Shown here one piece after another: positions 42,386-52,063 of a stretch of 64,000 nt of DNA. The position numbers and the translations under genes are program-made. The notes under the pieces are model-generated. The model had not been told where the DNA came from, ran no database searches, and saw nothing but the letters and a program-made list of their open reading frames with translations. This DNA comes from Alicyclobacillus sp. ALC3 (GTDB taxonomy: Bacteria > Bacillota > Bacilli > Alicyclobacillales > Alicyclobacillaceae), in assembly GCF_028751195.1 (NCBI RefSeq), contig NZ_CP066784.1:1364001-1428000 (forward strand), read 5' to 3'. Position 1 is the stretch's first letter. Each line of letters starts with the position of its first letter.

Positions 42386-45385
42386 TTGTTCCACCGCTAC
42401 GCCCGCATGGTCAGCAAGTTCAGATGGCTCATTATCGCTCTGTGGCTAGTCGCAGTGGCAGCTGTGACACTGTTTCTCCCAAGCCTGCCGAATGTCGTCT
42501 CACACCAAAGCCAGACCTACCTACCAAACAACGCCGAGAGTGTCATTGCGGGGAACCTCGCGAACCGGACAGATACGCAACACCACGCGCAAAGCACCGT
42601 CGTCGTGGCGATTCGGGATGCGCACGGTTTGACGCAGACTGACAAGCTGTACCTGAAGCAAAGGATGGACGCATTAGGTCGCGATAAACCGTCCTACCAC
42701 ATCACCTACATAGAGGATGCCGCCAACGCCCCAAGCAGCGTTGGCAGCCAGTTTTTGAGTAAGGACGGGACCACCGAGATCGCCGTAGTGGGACTGTCTC
42801 AAGGGATTACGGACCCAAACGTCAGCGGCACGTTTAAACAGCTGTACGGGTCCTTCAGAAACGTCCCTGCAGGCGCCAAAATGTACTTCACGGGTGACGT
42901 CCCCATTCAAGAGGACGCTCTTCACGGCAGTCTGAACGCAGCGAAGAAGACCGCGGCGGTCACCGTAATCCTTGTCCTGGTCATCCTGCTCGCAGTCTTC
43001 CGGTCACTGCTCGCACCGCTCCTGACGCTCATCGCCATTGGCCTCTCCTACATGGTCTCCTCTGGCGTCGTAGCATGGGCAGCCGCTCGTGGCATGCCGG
43101 TTTCCACCTTCACGCAAACCTTTCTCATCGCCATCTTGATGGGCGCAGGAACAGACTACACAATGATCATGATGAGTCGATTCCGTGAAGAACTCACCCG
43201 CACCCACGACAAAGAAGAGGCTCTCACAGCGGCTCTCAAGGGCGTGTCCAAGACTATCGTCTTCAGCGCCATGACCGTCCTCGTCTCCTTTGCCGTTCTG
43301 TACTTCGCACGCTTCGGATTGTATCGTTCTGCTGTCGGCATCTCGATCGGCATCTTCATCACACTCCTCAATGGCATCACCCTGGTTCCGGCTGTCATGA
43401 GCGTACTCGGACGCGCGCTGTACTGGCCGCTCCAACCAAAGCCTGGGGCGGAGCACCGGCCGTCACGGATTTGGAATTGGACCAGCGCAGTGTCCACCAA
43501 GCGGCCCTGGATAGTCCTATTGGTGCTGTTTGTCATCCTCACACCAATCGGCCTGCGGTTTACAAACGACCGCACGTTTAATCCAATGGTCGACATTCCG
43601 AACTCGACCTCCGTGGCTGGGTTCAACACTGTTGCGAAGGCCTTTGGGGATGGTCAGGTACTGCCGACTACCATTGTTCTCAAGACCACAGCCGACCTGC
43701 GTACGCCAAGCGGTATGGCCACTATTAACCAGATCTCGAAGACCCTGCGCTCGGTTTCTGGCGTCAAGACGGTGGAAAGCGCGACACAGCCGACCGGCAC
43801 GGTCATTAAGCAGTTTCAGTTGGCTTACCAAAACGAACAGGCGTCGGTGGGGCTTCACCAGATTCAGAGTGGACTCTCCGCGCTGTCGGCAAACTTAGGA
43901 AACAGTCACGGAAAGAGCGGCACAAGTCAGGTTGGTCAACTACAAGCGGGATCGGCAAAAGTGACGGCCGGCATGGGCAGTCTAGCCAAAGGCGCCACGC
44001 AGTTGGCCAGTAATGGAACGCCATTGGTTTCCGGTGCGCAAGGCCTCGCCAATGGCCTCTCACAAGTGCACTCAGGCGCTTCATCGTTGGCATCCGGCAT
44101 CTCGCAGGTCGCCACATCTGACCAAAAACTTGCTGGTGCTGCCGGCAGTCTCGCCAACGCAATCGCAGCCTGGGCCAAACAACACCCGTCCGCTGCGCAG
44201 TCTGCGTCTTGGCAGCAGATTCAACAGCTGGCGAACCAACTGAGCCAAGGAACCAGCCAGACGTCGCAGGCGACAGCAAAGCTCTCCGTCGGCGCAACGC
44301 AAACGGCCGCCGCCCTGTCCGGCCTTCAGAACGGTTCGACGAAACTCGCCAGCGGAACGAAGCAGTTTTCCAATGCGGTTGGCAAACTGGCATCTGGTGC
44401 GAACCAACTGAGTGCAGGAAGCGGTCAGGTGACGAACGGGATCGGACAATTGAATGCCGCTCTTGGCAAACAGGTGTCCGGCTTAGGTACGGCGGCAGCC
44501 GGCGTTTCGAAGATGGAGAGCGGTGTGGCGCAGGTCGGGGGCTTCCTTCATCAGTCCAAGTCTGCGAGTGACCCCGGATTCTACATTCCGGCCAGCACAC
44601 TGCGCCAGAACAAGCAACTCCAACAAGCAATGAACGCGTACATCTCGCCAAATGGACACATAGCAAAGTTCACCGTGGTGTTGACAGCCAACCCCTATTC
44701 GATGACGGCCATCAACACGATGACCCCGTTGCAGAACGCGGCACAGACGTCGCTGGCGGCGAGTCCCATTCACCACGGCGCCATTTATGTAGGGGGCACA
44801 ACAGGCACCCAGGCAAACATGAATCAATTATCAAGCCAGGACTTCGTCCGCACGATGAGTATCGTCTTTGCCGCGATCTTCATCTTGCTAGCCATCCTGT
44901 TACGCTCAATTTTGACGCCTCTCGTCAGCTTGTTATCTCTCGCCGGTACCTACTTTGTCACTATGGGCATCGTGCAGAGCATCGCGATCCACGTGTTGCA
45001 CCAACCGGGTGTCAACTGGGCTGTACCGTTCTTTGCGTTTCTGCTGCTGGTCGCCCTCGGTGTGGACTACAGTATCTTCCTGACGACTCGTTTTGACGAA
45101 GAGTACCGCGCTGGGAATAGTCCCGTGGCGGCCATCCGTCACGCGATGCGTACCATGGGAAATGTGGTGTTTTCCGCTGCACTCATCATGGGAGGCACAT
45201 TCGGCTCGATGATCGTCACAGGGATGTCCACCCTTACGGAGATTGGCCTCGCGGTCGTCATCGGGCTGTTCCTCTACACCTTCTTCATGCTTGGGTTCTA
45301 CACTCCCGCGATGATGGGCATTATGGGGCGTGCTCACGCATGGCCTTTTGCACGGGACAACGAGGAAAGTGATTGGGTCGGGTGA
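42386..45385 (+). CDS. MMPL family RND-type transporter
   Basis: A 999-aa membrane protein of the MMPL/YdfJ group, which exports lipids, drugs or surface compounds using the proton gradient. There are two six-helix bundles, each with a long external loop. Helix motifs such as MGAGTDYTMIMMSRFREE and ALGVDYSIFLTTRFDEEY hold the proton-relay Asp-Tyr pairs. The second external loop (about 490-740) is a Gly/Ser/Ala-rich, heptad-like run (repeated LASG, LSxG words), as in YhgE/Pip-like proteins, perhaps a long coiled coil. AAAGGAG at 42371-42377 decides the TTG start at 42386. Confidence 0.92.
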   Translation: MFHRYARMVSKFRWLIIALWLVAVAAVTLFLPSLPNVVSHQSQTYLPNNAESVIAGNLANRTDTQHHAQSTVVVAIRDAHGLTQTDKLYLKQRMDALGRDKPSYHITYIEDAANAPSSVGSQFLSKDGTTEIAVVGLSQGITDPNVSGTFKQLYGSFRNVPAGAKMYFTGDVPIQEDALHGSLNAAKKTAAVTVILVLVILLAVFRSLLAPLLTLIAIGLSYMVSSGVVAWAAARGMPVSTFTQTFLIAILMGAGTDYTMIMMSRFREELTRTHDKEEALTAALKGVSKTIVFSAMTVLVSFAVLYFARFGLYRSAVGISIGIFITLLNGITLVPAVMSVLGRALYWPLQPKPGAEHRPSRIWNWTSAVSTKRPWIVLLVLFVILTPIGLRFTNDRTFNPMVDIPNSTSVAGFNTVAKAFGDGQVLPTTIVLKTTADLRTPSGMATINQISKTLRSVSGVKTVESATQPTGTVIKQFQLAYQNEQASVGLHQIQSGLSALSANLGNSHGKSGTSQVGQLQAGSAKVTAGMGSLAKGATQLASNGTPLVSGAQGLANGLSQVHSGASSLASGISQVATSDQKLAGAAGSLANAIAAWAKQHPSAAQSASWQQIQQLANQLSQGTSQTSQATAKLSVGATQTAAALSGLQNGSTKLASGTKQFSNAVGKLASGANQLSAGSGQVTNGIGQLNAALGKQVSGLGTAAAGVSKMESGVAQVGGFLHQSKSASDPGFYIPASTLRQNKQLQQAMNAYISPNGHIAKFTVVLTANPYSMTAINTMTPLQNAAQTSLAASPIHHGAIYVGGTTGTQANMNQLSSQDFVRTMSIVFAAIFILLAILLRSILTPLVSLLSLAGTYFVTMGIVQSIAIHVLHQPGVNWAVPFFAFLLLVALGVDYSIFLTTRFDEEYRAGNSPVAAIRHAMRTMGNVVFSAALIMGGTFGSMIVTGMSTLTEIGLAVVIGLFLYTFFMLGFYTPAMMGIMGRAHAWPFARDNEESDWVG

Positions 45386-45780
45386 AGTGAACCACCCCGG
45401 CCGTCATGGTGGCATGCCAAAGACCGCAGGAAGGCTGACGCGCAGCCGCCTTGCCCTCCTGTGGTCTTTGCTGCCCGATTGGCTGCATCGAACAGTCGGA
45501 CGGGGTCAGCAGCGCGGCAAGGTTGGCCTTCATACAGATCGAGTAACGCGTCTAGTGCCCAAGCGGTGTGCGTAGGGGTACCGTGAGACAACCTGACGAA
45601 CCGCCCCTTCACCTCACTCGAACTCGACTCTCCGAAACTAGCTACGTTTTGAAGGCGGCCCAATAAAAAAAGGAACCCGGTATACCGGATCCCGAAAAAC
45701 ACTCCTTGAACCAGCCAACTCGACAGTTGAGCAGCATCCCCTGTTGAAACACAATCTCGGCTGCAGACCGCGTCACTGCA
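45386..45780. other. Gap between MMPL and desaturase genes
   Basis: 395 bp without a supportable gene; overlapping frames here have no family features. It contains the desaturase terminator at 45665-45693 and a GC-rich stretch after the MMPL stop. Confidence 0.5.
45665..45693 (-). terminator. Terminator of the fatty acid desaturase gene
   Basis: On the minus strand GGGATCCGG pairs with CCGGGTTCC (two wobbles) around TATA and is followed by seven T. It is 88 bp after the desaturase stop. Confidence 0.85.
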
Positions 45781-46830
45781 TCAATTCATGTTGATATCCG
45801 CTGCTGAGTGAGAACGGATGCCCACCAGGTCTTTGAACCCGATGAACTTTTTCTTGTCCTCATCCCACAGTCGGAAACGCAGCGAACGCAGACTAGAAAA
45901 CAGGTCCACTGTAGGAACGTCCTGCAGATACTTAACCTGATCATAAATCTGCTGAAGGTTGTAGTTCGGCACTTTAGGACCAAGGTGATGAATGTGGTGA
46001 AAGCCGATATTTCCAGTCATCCACTGCAACACCTTGGGTAACTTGTAGAATGAGCTACCTTGAAGCGCCGCTGTAACATAGGACCAATCCTCTGCCTTCG
46101 CAAAGTAACTGTCTTCAAATTGATGCTGAACGTAAAACAACCAAATGCCCACCATACCTGCCACGTAGAGAATTGGACCTTCAACCAGAAGAAACTGTTC
46201 CCACCCTAATCCCCAGCACCCTAATGCTACGGTGCCAACTAGAACGGCATTGGTCAAGTAGGTGTTGAGGCGTTCTCGTGGGCTGGCCCCTTTCCTGTTA
46301 AAGCGGTATTGAATCAGAGTCAGGTGGATTGGGCCCAGGCCGAACATCACAAACGGGTTCCTGTACAAGCGGTAAAGCACGCGCTTACGGAGAGGCAACT
46401 GGAGGTACTCCTCCACAGTTAAAGTGGTAATGTCTCCCCTCCCCCTGCGGTTCAAGTTCCCATTTGCTGCATGATGAACGCTGTGTTCATACTTCCAGTG
46501 GTGATACGGGAAAAACGTGAGAAAACCAGTGATAGTTCCGACGATATCATTGGTCCGTTTACCCTTGAAAAAAGAGTGGTGACCACAATCATGAAAAATG
46601 ATAAACGTCCGGACCTGGAAACCTGCTGCCGGAATGGCCAGAAGAAACGTTAGCCAGACCGATATGGAGAGGGCAAAATAGGCTGCCCACCACAATATGA
46701 TAAATGGCACTATCGTGTTGATGAGTTGCCACACACTTTTCTTAATACTCGGATTTCTATAGGGTTCAAGAGCTTCCTTCCAATACTGCGGATCCTCATT
46801 TAGACTAATTGTCGTCATCTCCCTTTTCAC
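45781..46830 (-). CDS. Membrane fatty acid desaturase
   Basis: A 349-aa di-iron membrane enzyme that inserts a double bond into acyl lipids, important for membrane fluidity. The three histidine boxes are clear: HDCGHHS, HHWKYEHSVHH and HHIHHLGPKVPNY. About four membrane helices surround them. It resembles the omega-6/delta-12-type acyl-lipid desaturases. The GTG at 46830 and an ATG four codons later (46818) are both possible; the purine run AAAAGGGAG lies between them, so the start is uncertain. Neighbouring cold-shock genes suggest a cold response theme, by position only. Confidence 0.92.
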   Translation of the reverse strand: MKREMTTISLNEDPQYWKEALEPYRNPSIKKSVWQLINTIVPFIILWWAAYFALSISVWLTFLLAIPAAGFQVRTFIIFHDCGHHSFFKGKRTNDIVGTITGFLTFFPYHHWKYEHSVHHAANGNLNRRGRGDITTLTVEEYLQLPLRKRVLYRLYRNPFVMFGLGPIHLTLIQYRFNRKGASPRERLNTYLTNAVLVGTVALGCWGLGWEQFLLVEGPILYVAGMVGIWLFYVQHQFEDSYFAKAEDWSYVTAALQGSSFYKLPKVLQWMTGNIGFHHIHHLGPKVPNYNLQQIYDQVKYLQDVPTVDLFSSLRSLRFRLWDEDKKKFIGFKDLVGIRSHSAADINMN

Positions 46831-46938
46831 ATTTTCGCTACGACTATATGCATTCTGAGTGATCGACGTGAGAAATAGAGGAATCCGCCTATCGTGACAA
46901 ACAATCGGCGCAAGTTTGATGCATCGACCATGTGAAGT

Positions 46939-47121
46939 CTATTCGACTCGGATATTTTTCGTGACTCGATTCATTTCGCTATCGCACATGGGACAGACCG
47001 GCTGTTGAACATGAACAAACTCTTCTCGAGACCAGCAAACGCACTTTGAACATTGCCATACAACGGATTCAGCATACACGTGTTCAGAAACCGGCTTTTT
47101 CCAACTTCCAAAGTTACCCAT
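46939..47121 (-). CDS. YdjO-like cold-inducible zinc-ribbon protein
   Basis: A 60-aa protein with two CxxC pairs, WQCSKCVCWSREEF and CPMCDSEM, forming a zinc ribbon as in the cold-inducible protein YdjO of Bacillus. The frame is open further upstream, but GGAAGGGG placed eight bases before the ATG at 47121 decides the start. It follows the cold-shock protein gene on the same strand with a terminator between, a pairing that fits a cold-response role. Molecular function unknown. Confidence 0.8.
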   Translation of the reverse strand: MGNFGSWKKPVSEHVYAESVVWQCSKCVCWSREEFVHVQQPVCPMCDSEMNRVTKNIRVE

Positions 47122-47174
47122 CAAAATTACCCCTTCCCGTTTGGTTTGGTGGTACGATGGACTCTGGGCGCATA

Positions 47175-47231
47175 CCAACGATAAAAAGGACTGCCCTTCA
47201 GGTATCAAATTGATGCCTAGAGGAACAGTCC
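47175..47231 (-). terminator. Terminator of the cold-shock gene
   Basis: On the minus strand GGACTG pairs with CAGTCC, with an inner stem around AGGCATCAA/TTTGATACCT, followed by TTTTTAT. It lies just after the csp stop at 47248. Confidence 0.8.
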
Positions 47232-47247
47232 AGTTCGTCAGGACCGA

Positions 47248-47442
47248 TTATGCTACGTTAGCTGCTTGAGGACCTTTCGGGCCCTGAACAATGTCGAACG
47301 TAACACGTTGCCCTTCTTCAAGGGTCTTAAATCCGTCCCCTTGAATTGCGCTAAAATGTACGAATACATCTTGGCCGCCTTCAACTTCGATGAAACCAAA
47401 ACCTTTTTCTGCGTTAAACCACTTGACCGTACCTTGATTCAA
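47248..47442 (-). CDS. Cold-shock protein (CspA family)
   Basis: A 64-aa single-strand nucleic acid-binding beta-barrel, an RNA chaperone. RNP1 is KGFGFI in [13 protein letters not shown] and RNP2 is VFVHF. The open frame is longer, but the CAGGAGG site places the start at TTG 47442 (NQGTVKWFN follows). A leader hairpin GTGCTC/GAGCAC at 47459-47473 sits just upstream of the ribosome site and could act as a temperature-sensitive element. Confidence 0.95.
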   Translation of the reverse strand: MNQGTVKWFNAEKGFGFIEVEGGQDVFVHFSAIQGDGFKTLEEGQRVTFDIVQGPKGPQAANVA

Positions 47443-47458
47443 GGTAATTCCTCCTGCA

Positions 47459-47473
47459 GTGCTCACCGAGCAC
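47459..47473 (-). promoter_or_regulatory. Hairpin in the csp mRNA leader
   Basis: GTGCTC and GAGCAC form a perfect 6-bp stem with a three-base loop, ending about five bases upstream of the GGAGG ribosome site. The rest of the 47443-47790 gap shows no gene. Confidence 0.4.
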
Positions 47474-47790
47474 AATATTTGTTCAATTCGTCCAAATATA
47501 AAACCGCTCGTTTTGCACCCACCATGAGGCGCTAAAGAGAACGGCTCAGAATGTTTACACATATGAACGACCATGCTTGAACGATTTAATCATACACCGA
47601 TTAGGCAAAGACGTCAAACTCTCGCCGCGAACAGGGACTATCCCCCTCCTACCTCTTCCGTCCAGACGAAGAGGACAGGAGCCAACTCCATGGCTGTTCA
47701 AGCAGGTCCGTTCTTTCGTCCGAGTCCAGAATGGTATGTTTCCCCACAAATTGCACAAACTTGACTAAAAATTATGACGGAGGTAGTTTC

Positions 47791-49011
47791 GTGAATAAGC
47801 TTGTGATTATTGGTGCTGGATTCGGCGGATTGACCGTCTACCACCACGTATCGTCATGGACAGATCCAAAGGATGTGGAGATAACCGTCATCGATGAACG
47901 GGAAACTTTTCTGGTCAAACCCTCTCTTCCTGAAGTGGCACTCGGAGAAAAGGAGATTCGTGATATCTCCTTCCCGCTACGCCCCGTCATCGAATCCCAC
48001 GGCCGATTCATACGCAGCCGCGTACATCGGATCGATCCTACAGGACAACAGGTGTACTTAGACGATGAAGTGACTATACCGTACGATTTTCTCGTGATTG
48101 CACTCGGGGGAAAAAAGGATTTCGAGTCTGTGCCTGGGTTCAGGGAATACGGGTACTCCGTGTGCACGGACGTTCTCGCACCGCGACTGCATGAGGCTAT
48201 AGAAAAATTTGAACAAGGGAACATCTTAGTTGGCTCTGCGCCGATGCTTGCCGGAACGCGACTTGCAGATGTTCCCCATCTGGAAACAGCGTGTGAGGGA
48301 CCCGTTGGAGAAATTGCATTTATGATTGACAGTGAGCTGCGTGAGCGCGGCATCCGCGACCAAGCTCGGATTATCTGTTTTAGTCCGGCTGAAGTTTTCT
48401 TTGAAGATGTCGGAGACAAGGTTCATGAAGCGTTTGAAGGACTGGCCAGGAAACACGAGGTTGAGGTCGTGGTTAATAAAGTCATCGAAAAAATTGAACA
48501 GGACCAAGTCGTGTTTAAAGATGGCTCCACGCTCTCCTCCGCCCTGACAGTCTTGATCCCCACATACCGCGGTCCGGACGTCATTACAGAATCTGGTCTC
48601 GGCGATGAAGCTGGTTTTGTGCCTACCGATGAAAACTTTCAGCATTTGGATCACGAAAACATTTTCGCCATTGGCGATGTGGCGTCAAGAACTGTTCCTA
48701 AACTTGGACACCTGGCCGTAGAACAGGGCAATCTCGTGGCCAGTCTGCTGCGCCAACGCATCACAGGACACGGTCAACGATACGACTATGAACCCGAGAT
48801 TTTTTGCATCATGAATATGGGCAACCGGAAAGCCACGTTAATTCGCTCAAATACCCTATGGGGAGGTAACATGGACATTTCCTATCACAGTTCCATGTCA
48901 CACCTCATGAAATCGTCCTTCGATACGTATATGGTAAAGTTCAAAGGCAAGATGCCCCCGCAACTGGCGCAAAGATTGCTCAACCTATACCTAGGGCGAT
49001 TTCAGGAGTGA
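47791..49011 (+). CDS. Sulfide:quinone oxidoreductase-like flavoprotein
   Basis: A 406-aa FAD protein of the NDH-2/SQR superfamily, probably peripheral on the membrane. The FAD site is VIIGAGFGGLTVYHH (5-19) and the second FAD motif NIFAIGDVASRTVPKLGHLA lies near 285. Three cysteines, Cys125, Cys168 and one near 347 (EIFCIMNMG), fall where SQR keeps its redox cysteines. So sulfide oxidation to polysulfide with quinone as acceptor is likely; a type II NADH dehydrogenase is the alternative. GACGGAGG eight bases ahead decides the GTG start. With the persulfide dioxygenase at 35.8 kb it would make a sulfide oxidation route. Confidence 0.82.
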   Translation: MNKLVIIGAGFGGLTVYHHVSSWTDPKDVEITVIDERETFLVKPSLPEVALGEKEIRDISFPLRPVIESHGRFIRSRVHRIDPTGQQVYLDDEVTIPYDFLVIALGGKKDFESVPGFREYGYSVCTDVLAPRLHEAIEKFEQGNILVGSAPMLAGTRLADVPHLETACEGPVGEIAFMIDSELRERGIRDQARIICFSPAEVFFEDVGDKVHEAFEGLARKHEVEVVVNKVIEKIEQDQVVFKDGSTLSSALTVLIPTYRGPDVITESGLGDEAGFVPTDENFQHLDHENIFAIGDVASRTVPKLGHLAVEQGNLVASLLRQRITGHGQRYDYEPEIFCIMNMGNRKATLIRSNTLWGGNMDISYHSSMSHLMKSSFDTYMVKFKGKMPPQLAQRLLNLYLGRFQE

Positions 49012-49044
49012 TAATTTACGGCAGCAAGACTTGCGTGTGCTCTG

Positions 49045-49082
49045 AGGGCCTCCGGCGACAAGGTGTGGGAAGGAGGCCTTTC
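49045..49082 (+). terminator. Terminator of the SQR-like gene
   Basis: AGGGCCTCC and GGAGGCCTT pair over nine positions around an 18-base loop, followed by TTTC, 34 bp after the stop. Confidence 0.55.
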
Positions 49083-49216
49083 GAGCAAGCTCGTCTCGCA
49101 ATCCGCACTGTGAGGAATTGATTGATTCAGTAATATTTTTCTGTTATAGATTAAGATGCAAGTGAAACGCGCTCACCGCGTGCTTTGCAAGGCGGAAGTG
49201 TGAAGAAGGGTTGGGT

Positions 49217-52063
49217 ATGAGTCGTAAGCAACGGACACTCGCTGCTTTGGTCTCTCTCTACGCGGAACAACGCCAGCTGCATGCGCTGAACAACAGGATA
49301 GATTTTGAGCAAGGCATTACAGCAGATGAAATTGCTTCAAGCCTTCAAATTTGGAGAAGCAATTGCAGCGCCGATTTAAACGACTTGGTTAGGTCAGGAG
49401 AGGTATCAAAAATCCCTGGTCGCCCAGTTCGGTACATTCCCTTGGTCTCAGTCCCAGAGCGACAAATCACGGGGCGGAAGCCCTGCGATGCCTCAAACAA
49501 CGATTCGCAGCCCTCGAATAACGACAGTCGATATTCCGCCCTTGCACAAAGGGATTCGTATGTAAGCGATTACGGACATTCCATTACGTCGCAAGACGCT
49601 CTGTTATCTCTCGACGGTGCCCAACACAGCCTAGTCGAGGTCATCACACGAGCCAAAACGGCACTGCAATACCCACCCAACGGCATACACACCCTGCTAC
49701 TCGGGGAAACCGGAGTGGGCAAGTCCACTTTCGCGCGGAGAATGCATGCGTACGCCGTCCAAAGCGGCTTACTCTGGCCGACGGCCCCCTTCGTGTCGTT
49801 CAACTGTGCTGAATATTCTAGCAATCCGCAGATCCTTCTCGACCACCTGTTTGGACATGTCCGTGGTGCGTTCACCGGAGCGATTCACGAACGGGTCGGT
49901 TTGGTGGAGAGCGCCAATGGGGGAATTCTGTTCCTAGACGAGGTTCATCGTCTGCCTCCAGAGGGGCAGGAGATGCTGTTTGAAATCCTCGACTACGGAC
50001 AGTTCAAGAGACTAGGCGAAACGAACAATACACGTCATACAAAGTTTCTCCTGCTGGCTGCAACGACTGAAGCCCCTGAGTCTGTTCTGTTGCATACATT
50101 TCGGCGACGCATCCCGATGGTTCTGCGCCTGCCATCTCTGCGCGACTGGTTCATACGCGACCGTTATGGACTGATATACAAGCTTTTTCATGAGGAGTCA
50201 AAGACCACGAACAGTACTATCACCGTATCACGCGCAGTCCTGATGAAACTCCTGTATGCGCGGTTCCCAGCGAATATAGGCGACTTGATGAACACGATTC
50301 GCAGGGCCTGTGCCATAGCGTATGCAGAAAGACCGAGGAGTTCTTCCCTGACTGTGAGTACCGAACACATCAACGTCTCACAAGTGGATGAACAAGGCAT
50401 GCAATTGATGGAGTCGCTAGCTGGAATCGGTGATATGGTGGTTCACCCGAACCAGCCCACACCCGTGTTGCCGTCCGAACTTGGCGAGGATTCCATACAT
50501 ATCAAACTTGATTATCTGACCCAAACACTCGCCAGCTTAGGATTTGAAAGCGATGAGATCGGCTATGTCCTAGAACGGGAAATCCAGCGTTCCTACAAGT
50601 CTTCTCGAGAGTATTCTCGCGACGAGTTGCGTCGTTTCGTGGGTTCCCACTTCTACGATTGGTCAGAGCGAGCCTGGACGGAAATCGTACAAATAGTAGA
50701 TGCTGAGCATTCTGACGCCCTGTTTATTCGAGTGACGATGCACTTGTTCGGGATTAACGCCGACCGTGATGAAAATCAGCAGGAGCCCCCCACTAGCTCA
50801 TTACTAAAATGGGTTCAGTCAGACTACCCGCACGAGTACGAAATGGCGAAGAAGTTTACGAAGCGCTTTTCCGTGGAAAGTGGAATCCATGTACCTGAAT
50901 ACGAGAACGCCGTCGTATCCCTCATCCTGCGCGGAGACGTTGGCGCTACCGAGGCGGTATTTTCTATTTACCTGGTCATGCGTGGGACGCAGGTGGCGGA
51001 TAGCTTAGCACAGGCAGCCCAGGATATCGCTGGAGTGTCCGAGTTGAATGTGATGAACGTACCCGTATCCCAGAATTGGACTTGGATCCAGTCTCAGTTC
51101 GAAAAGGCCGTCGAAAGTGCCCCCGTGCGTAGCGACCTGCTCGTCATGAGCGATATTCCGGAAATGGTTGAATACGTCAGGAACCAGAACCACGTGATTC
51201 TCGGCCACCGAGCAGAGGTCTTGTTCCGTCCGGATACGACCGTCGTTCTGCACGCCCTGCTCAATCAAGCTGTCACGCAGACCGTCACGGAGTTGGCGGA
51301 TGTCCTGAGGGCCATCCAGTTCCAACATATACAGGACCCGGTCCCGCAAAAGAAGCTTGTAGTCCTCGCCTGCTGCCTAACTGGGCGAGGCACCGCAAAG
51401 GCAATGAAACGGCTCGTCGAATCTGTTCTCCCCGAGAATCTGGGGAGTGAGGTGGTGGTGGAAACTGCGGAGGTCGGCGTCGCTGGGGAACTCAATCGGA
51501 GTATCACTACAAACATCATAGCGTGCGTAGGTTCAGTCAACCCAAAAATCAGAGGTGTCCCATTCTTTTCCGTCGAAGAAGCCTTGACGGACCGGGGAGT
51601 TCAACGCTTGTTGAACGTCATTTTGTGCGCGAGTTCCTTTCCCGTCGACACACGACAAGAGCCGGAAGCTGTCTCGCAGAACGCAACGCCCGATTACGAG
51701 GCGCACGTCTATCAAATCATGGAGAAGGACCTGCTGTATGTGAACCCTAAGATAGCCTTCCCGACCGTGAAAGACATGTTTCGCCATTTCGAACGTTCAA
51801 CGACGCGCAGTTACCCTAAGGAATTTGCCGTCCGATTCTATCTTCATGTCGCGTATATCCTTGAGCGATGCATTCGCGACGAAAGTATTTCTCACCCATA
51901 CGCGGATTTGATTCGCACACGGTTTTCCGATGAGTGGAGCACGCTGCTTGAGATTTGGGCTGTTGCCGAGAACGTCTTTAACATCCCGGCACCTGAAGGT
52001 GAAATCGCGTATCTGTTTGAGTTTTTATTCCCCGACCGAAACATCGAGGTGTTTGACAAATGA
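49217..52063 (+). CDS. LevR-like sigma-54 activator with PTS regulation domains
   Basis: A 948-aa transcription activator that opens sigma-54 promoters and is tuned by PTS phosphorylation. An N-terminal winged HTH covers about 20-75. The AAA+ domain has GETGVGKS near 161, GAFTGA near 217 (sigma-54 contact) and GGILFLDEVHRLPPEGQE. After it come PRD1, an EIIA-mannose-like domain, an EIIB-like domain (VVLACCLTGRGTAKAMKRL) and PRD2 with HVAYILERC. In the EIIA-like domain the expected phosphorylatable His is replaced by Arg589 (YLVMRGTQVADSLAQ). AGAAGGG precedes the ATG. Its stop overlaps the PTS IIB start (ATGA). Confidence 0.92.
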   Translation: MSRKQRTLAALVSLYAEQRQLHALNNRIDFEQGITADEIASSLQIWRSNCSADLNDLVRSGEVSKIPGRPVRYIPLVSVPERQITGRKPCDASNNDSQPSNNDSRYSALAQRDSYVSDYGHSITSQDALLSLDGAQHSLVEVITRAKTALQYPPNGIHTLLLGETGVGKSTFARRMHAYAVQSGLLWPTAPFVSFNCAEYSSNPQILLDHLFGHVRGAFTGAIHERVGLVESANGGILFLDEVHRLPPEGQEMLFEILDYGQFKRLGETNNTRHTKFLLLAATTEAPESVLLHTFRRRIPMVLRLPSLRDWFIRDRYGLIYKLFHEESKTTNSTITVSRAVLMKLLYARFPANIGDLMNTIRRACAIAYAERPRSSSLTVSTEHINVSQVDEQGMQLMESLAGIGDMVVHPNQPTPVLPSELGEDSIHIKLDYLTQTLASLGFESDEIGYVLEREIQRSYKSSREYSRDELRRFVGSHFYDWSERAWTEIVQIVDAEHSDALFIRVTMHLFGINADRDENQQEPPTSSLLKWVQSDYPHEYEMAKKFTKRFSVESGIHVPEYENAVVSLILRGDVGATEAVFSIYLVMRGTQVADSLAQAAQDIAGVSELNVMNVPVSQNWTWIQSQFEKAVESAPVRSDLLVMSDIPEMVEYVRNQNHVILGHRAEVLFRPDTTVVLHALLNQAVTQTVTELADVLRAIQFQHIQDPVPQKKLVVLACCLTGRGTAKAMKRLVESVLPENLGSEVVVETAEVGVAGELNRSITTNIIACVGSVNPKIRGVPFFSVEEALTDRGVQRLLNVILCASSFPVDTRQEPEAVSQNATPDYEAHVYQIMEKDLLYVNPKIAFPTVKDMFRHFERSTTRSYPKEFAVRFYLHVAYILERCIRDESISHPYADLIRTRFSDEWSTLLEIWAVAENVFNIPAPEGEIAYLFEFLFPDRNIEVFDK

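Noticed and set aside
43806..44666. 286-aa and other minus-strand frames
   Set aside because: Antisense to the repetitive Gly/Ser-rich loop of the MMPL gene.
45334..45702. 122-aa minus-strand frame in the MMPL-desaturase gap
   Set aside because: No ribosome site, overlaps the desaturase terminator and the MMPL 3' end, no recognisable features.
49120..49200. Sigma-54 promoter upstream of the LevR-like gene
   Set aside because: A TTTGCA is present, but there is no GG at the -24 position with correct spacing.
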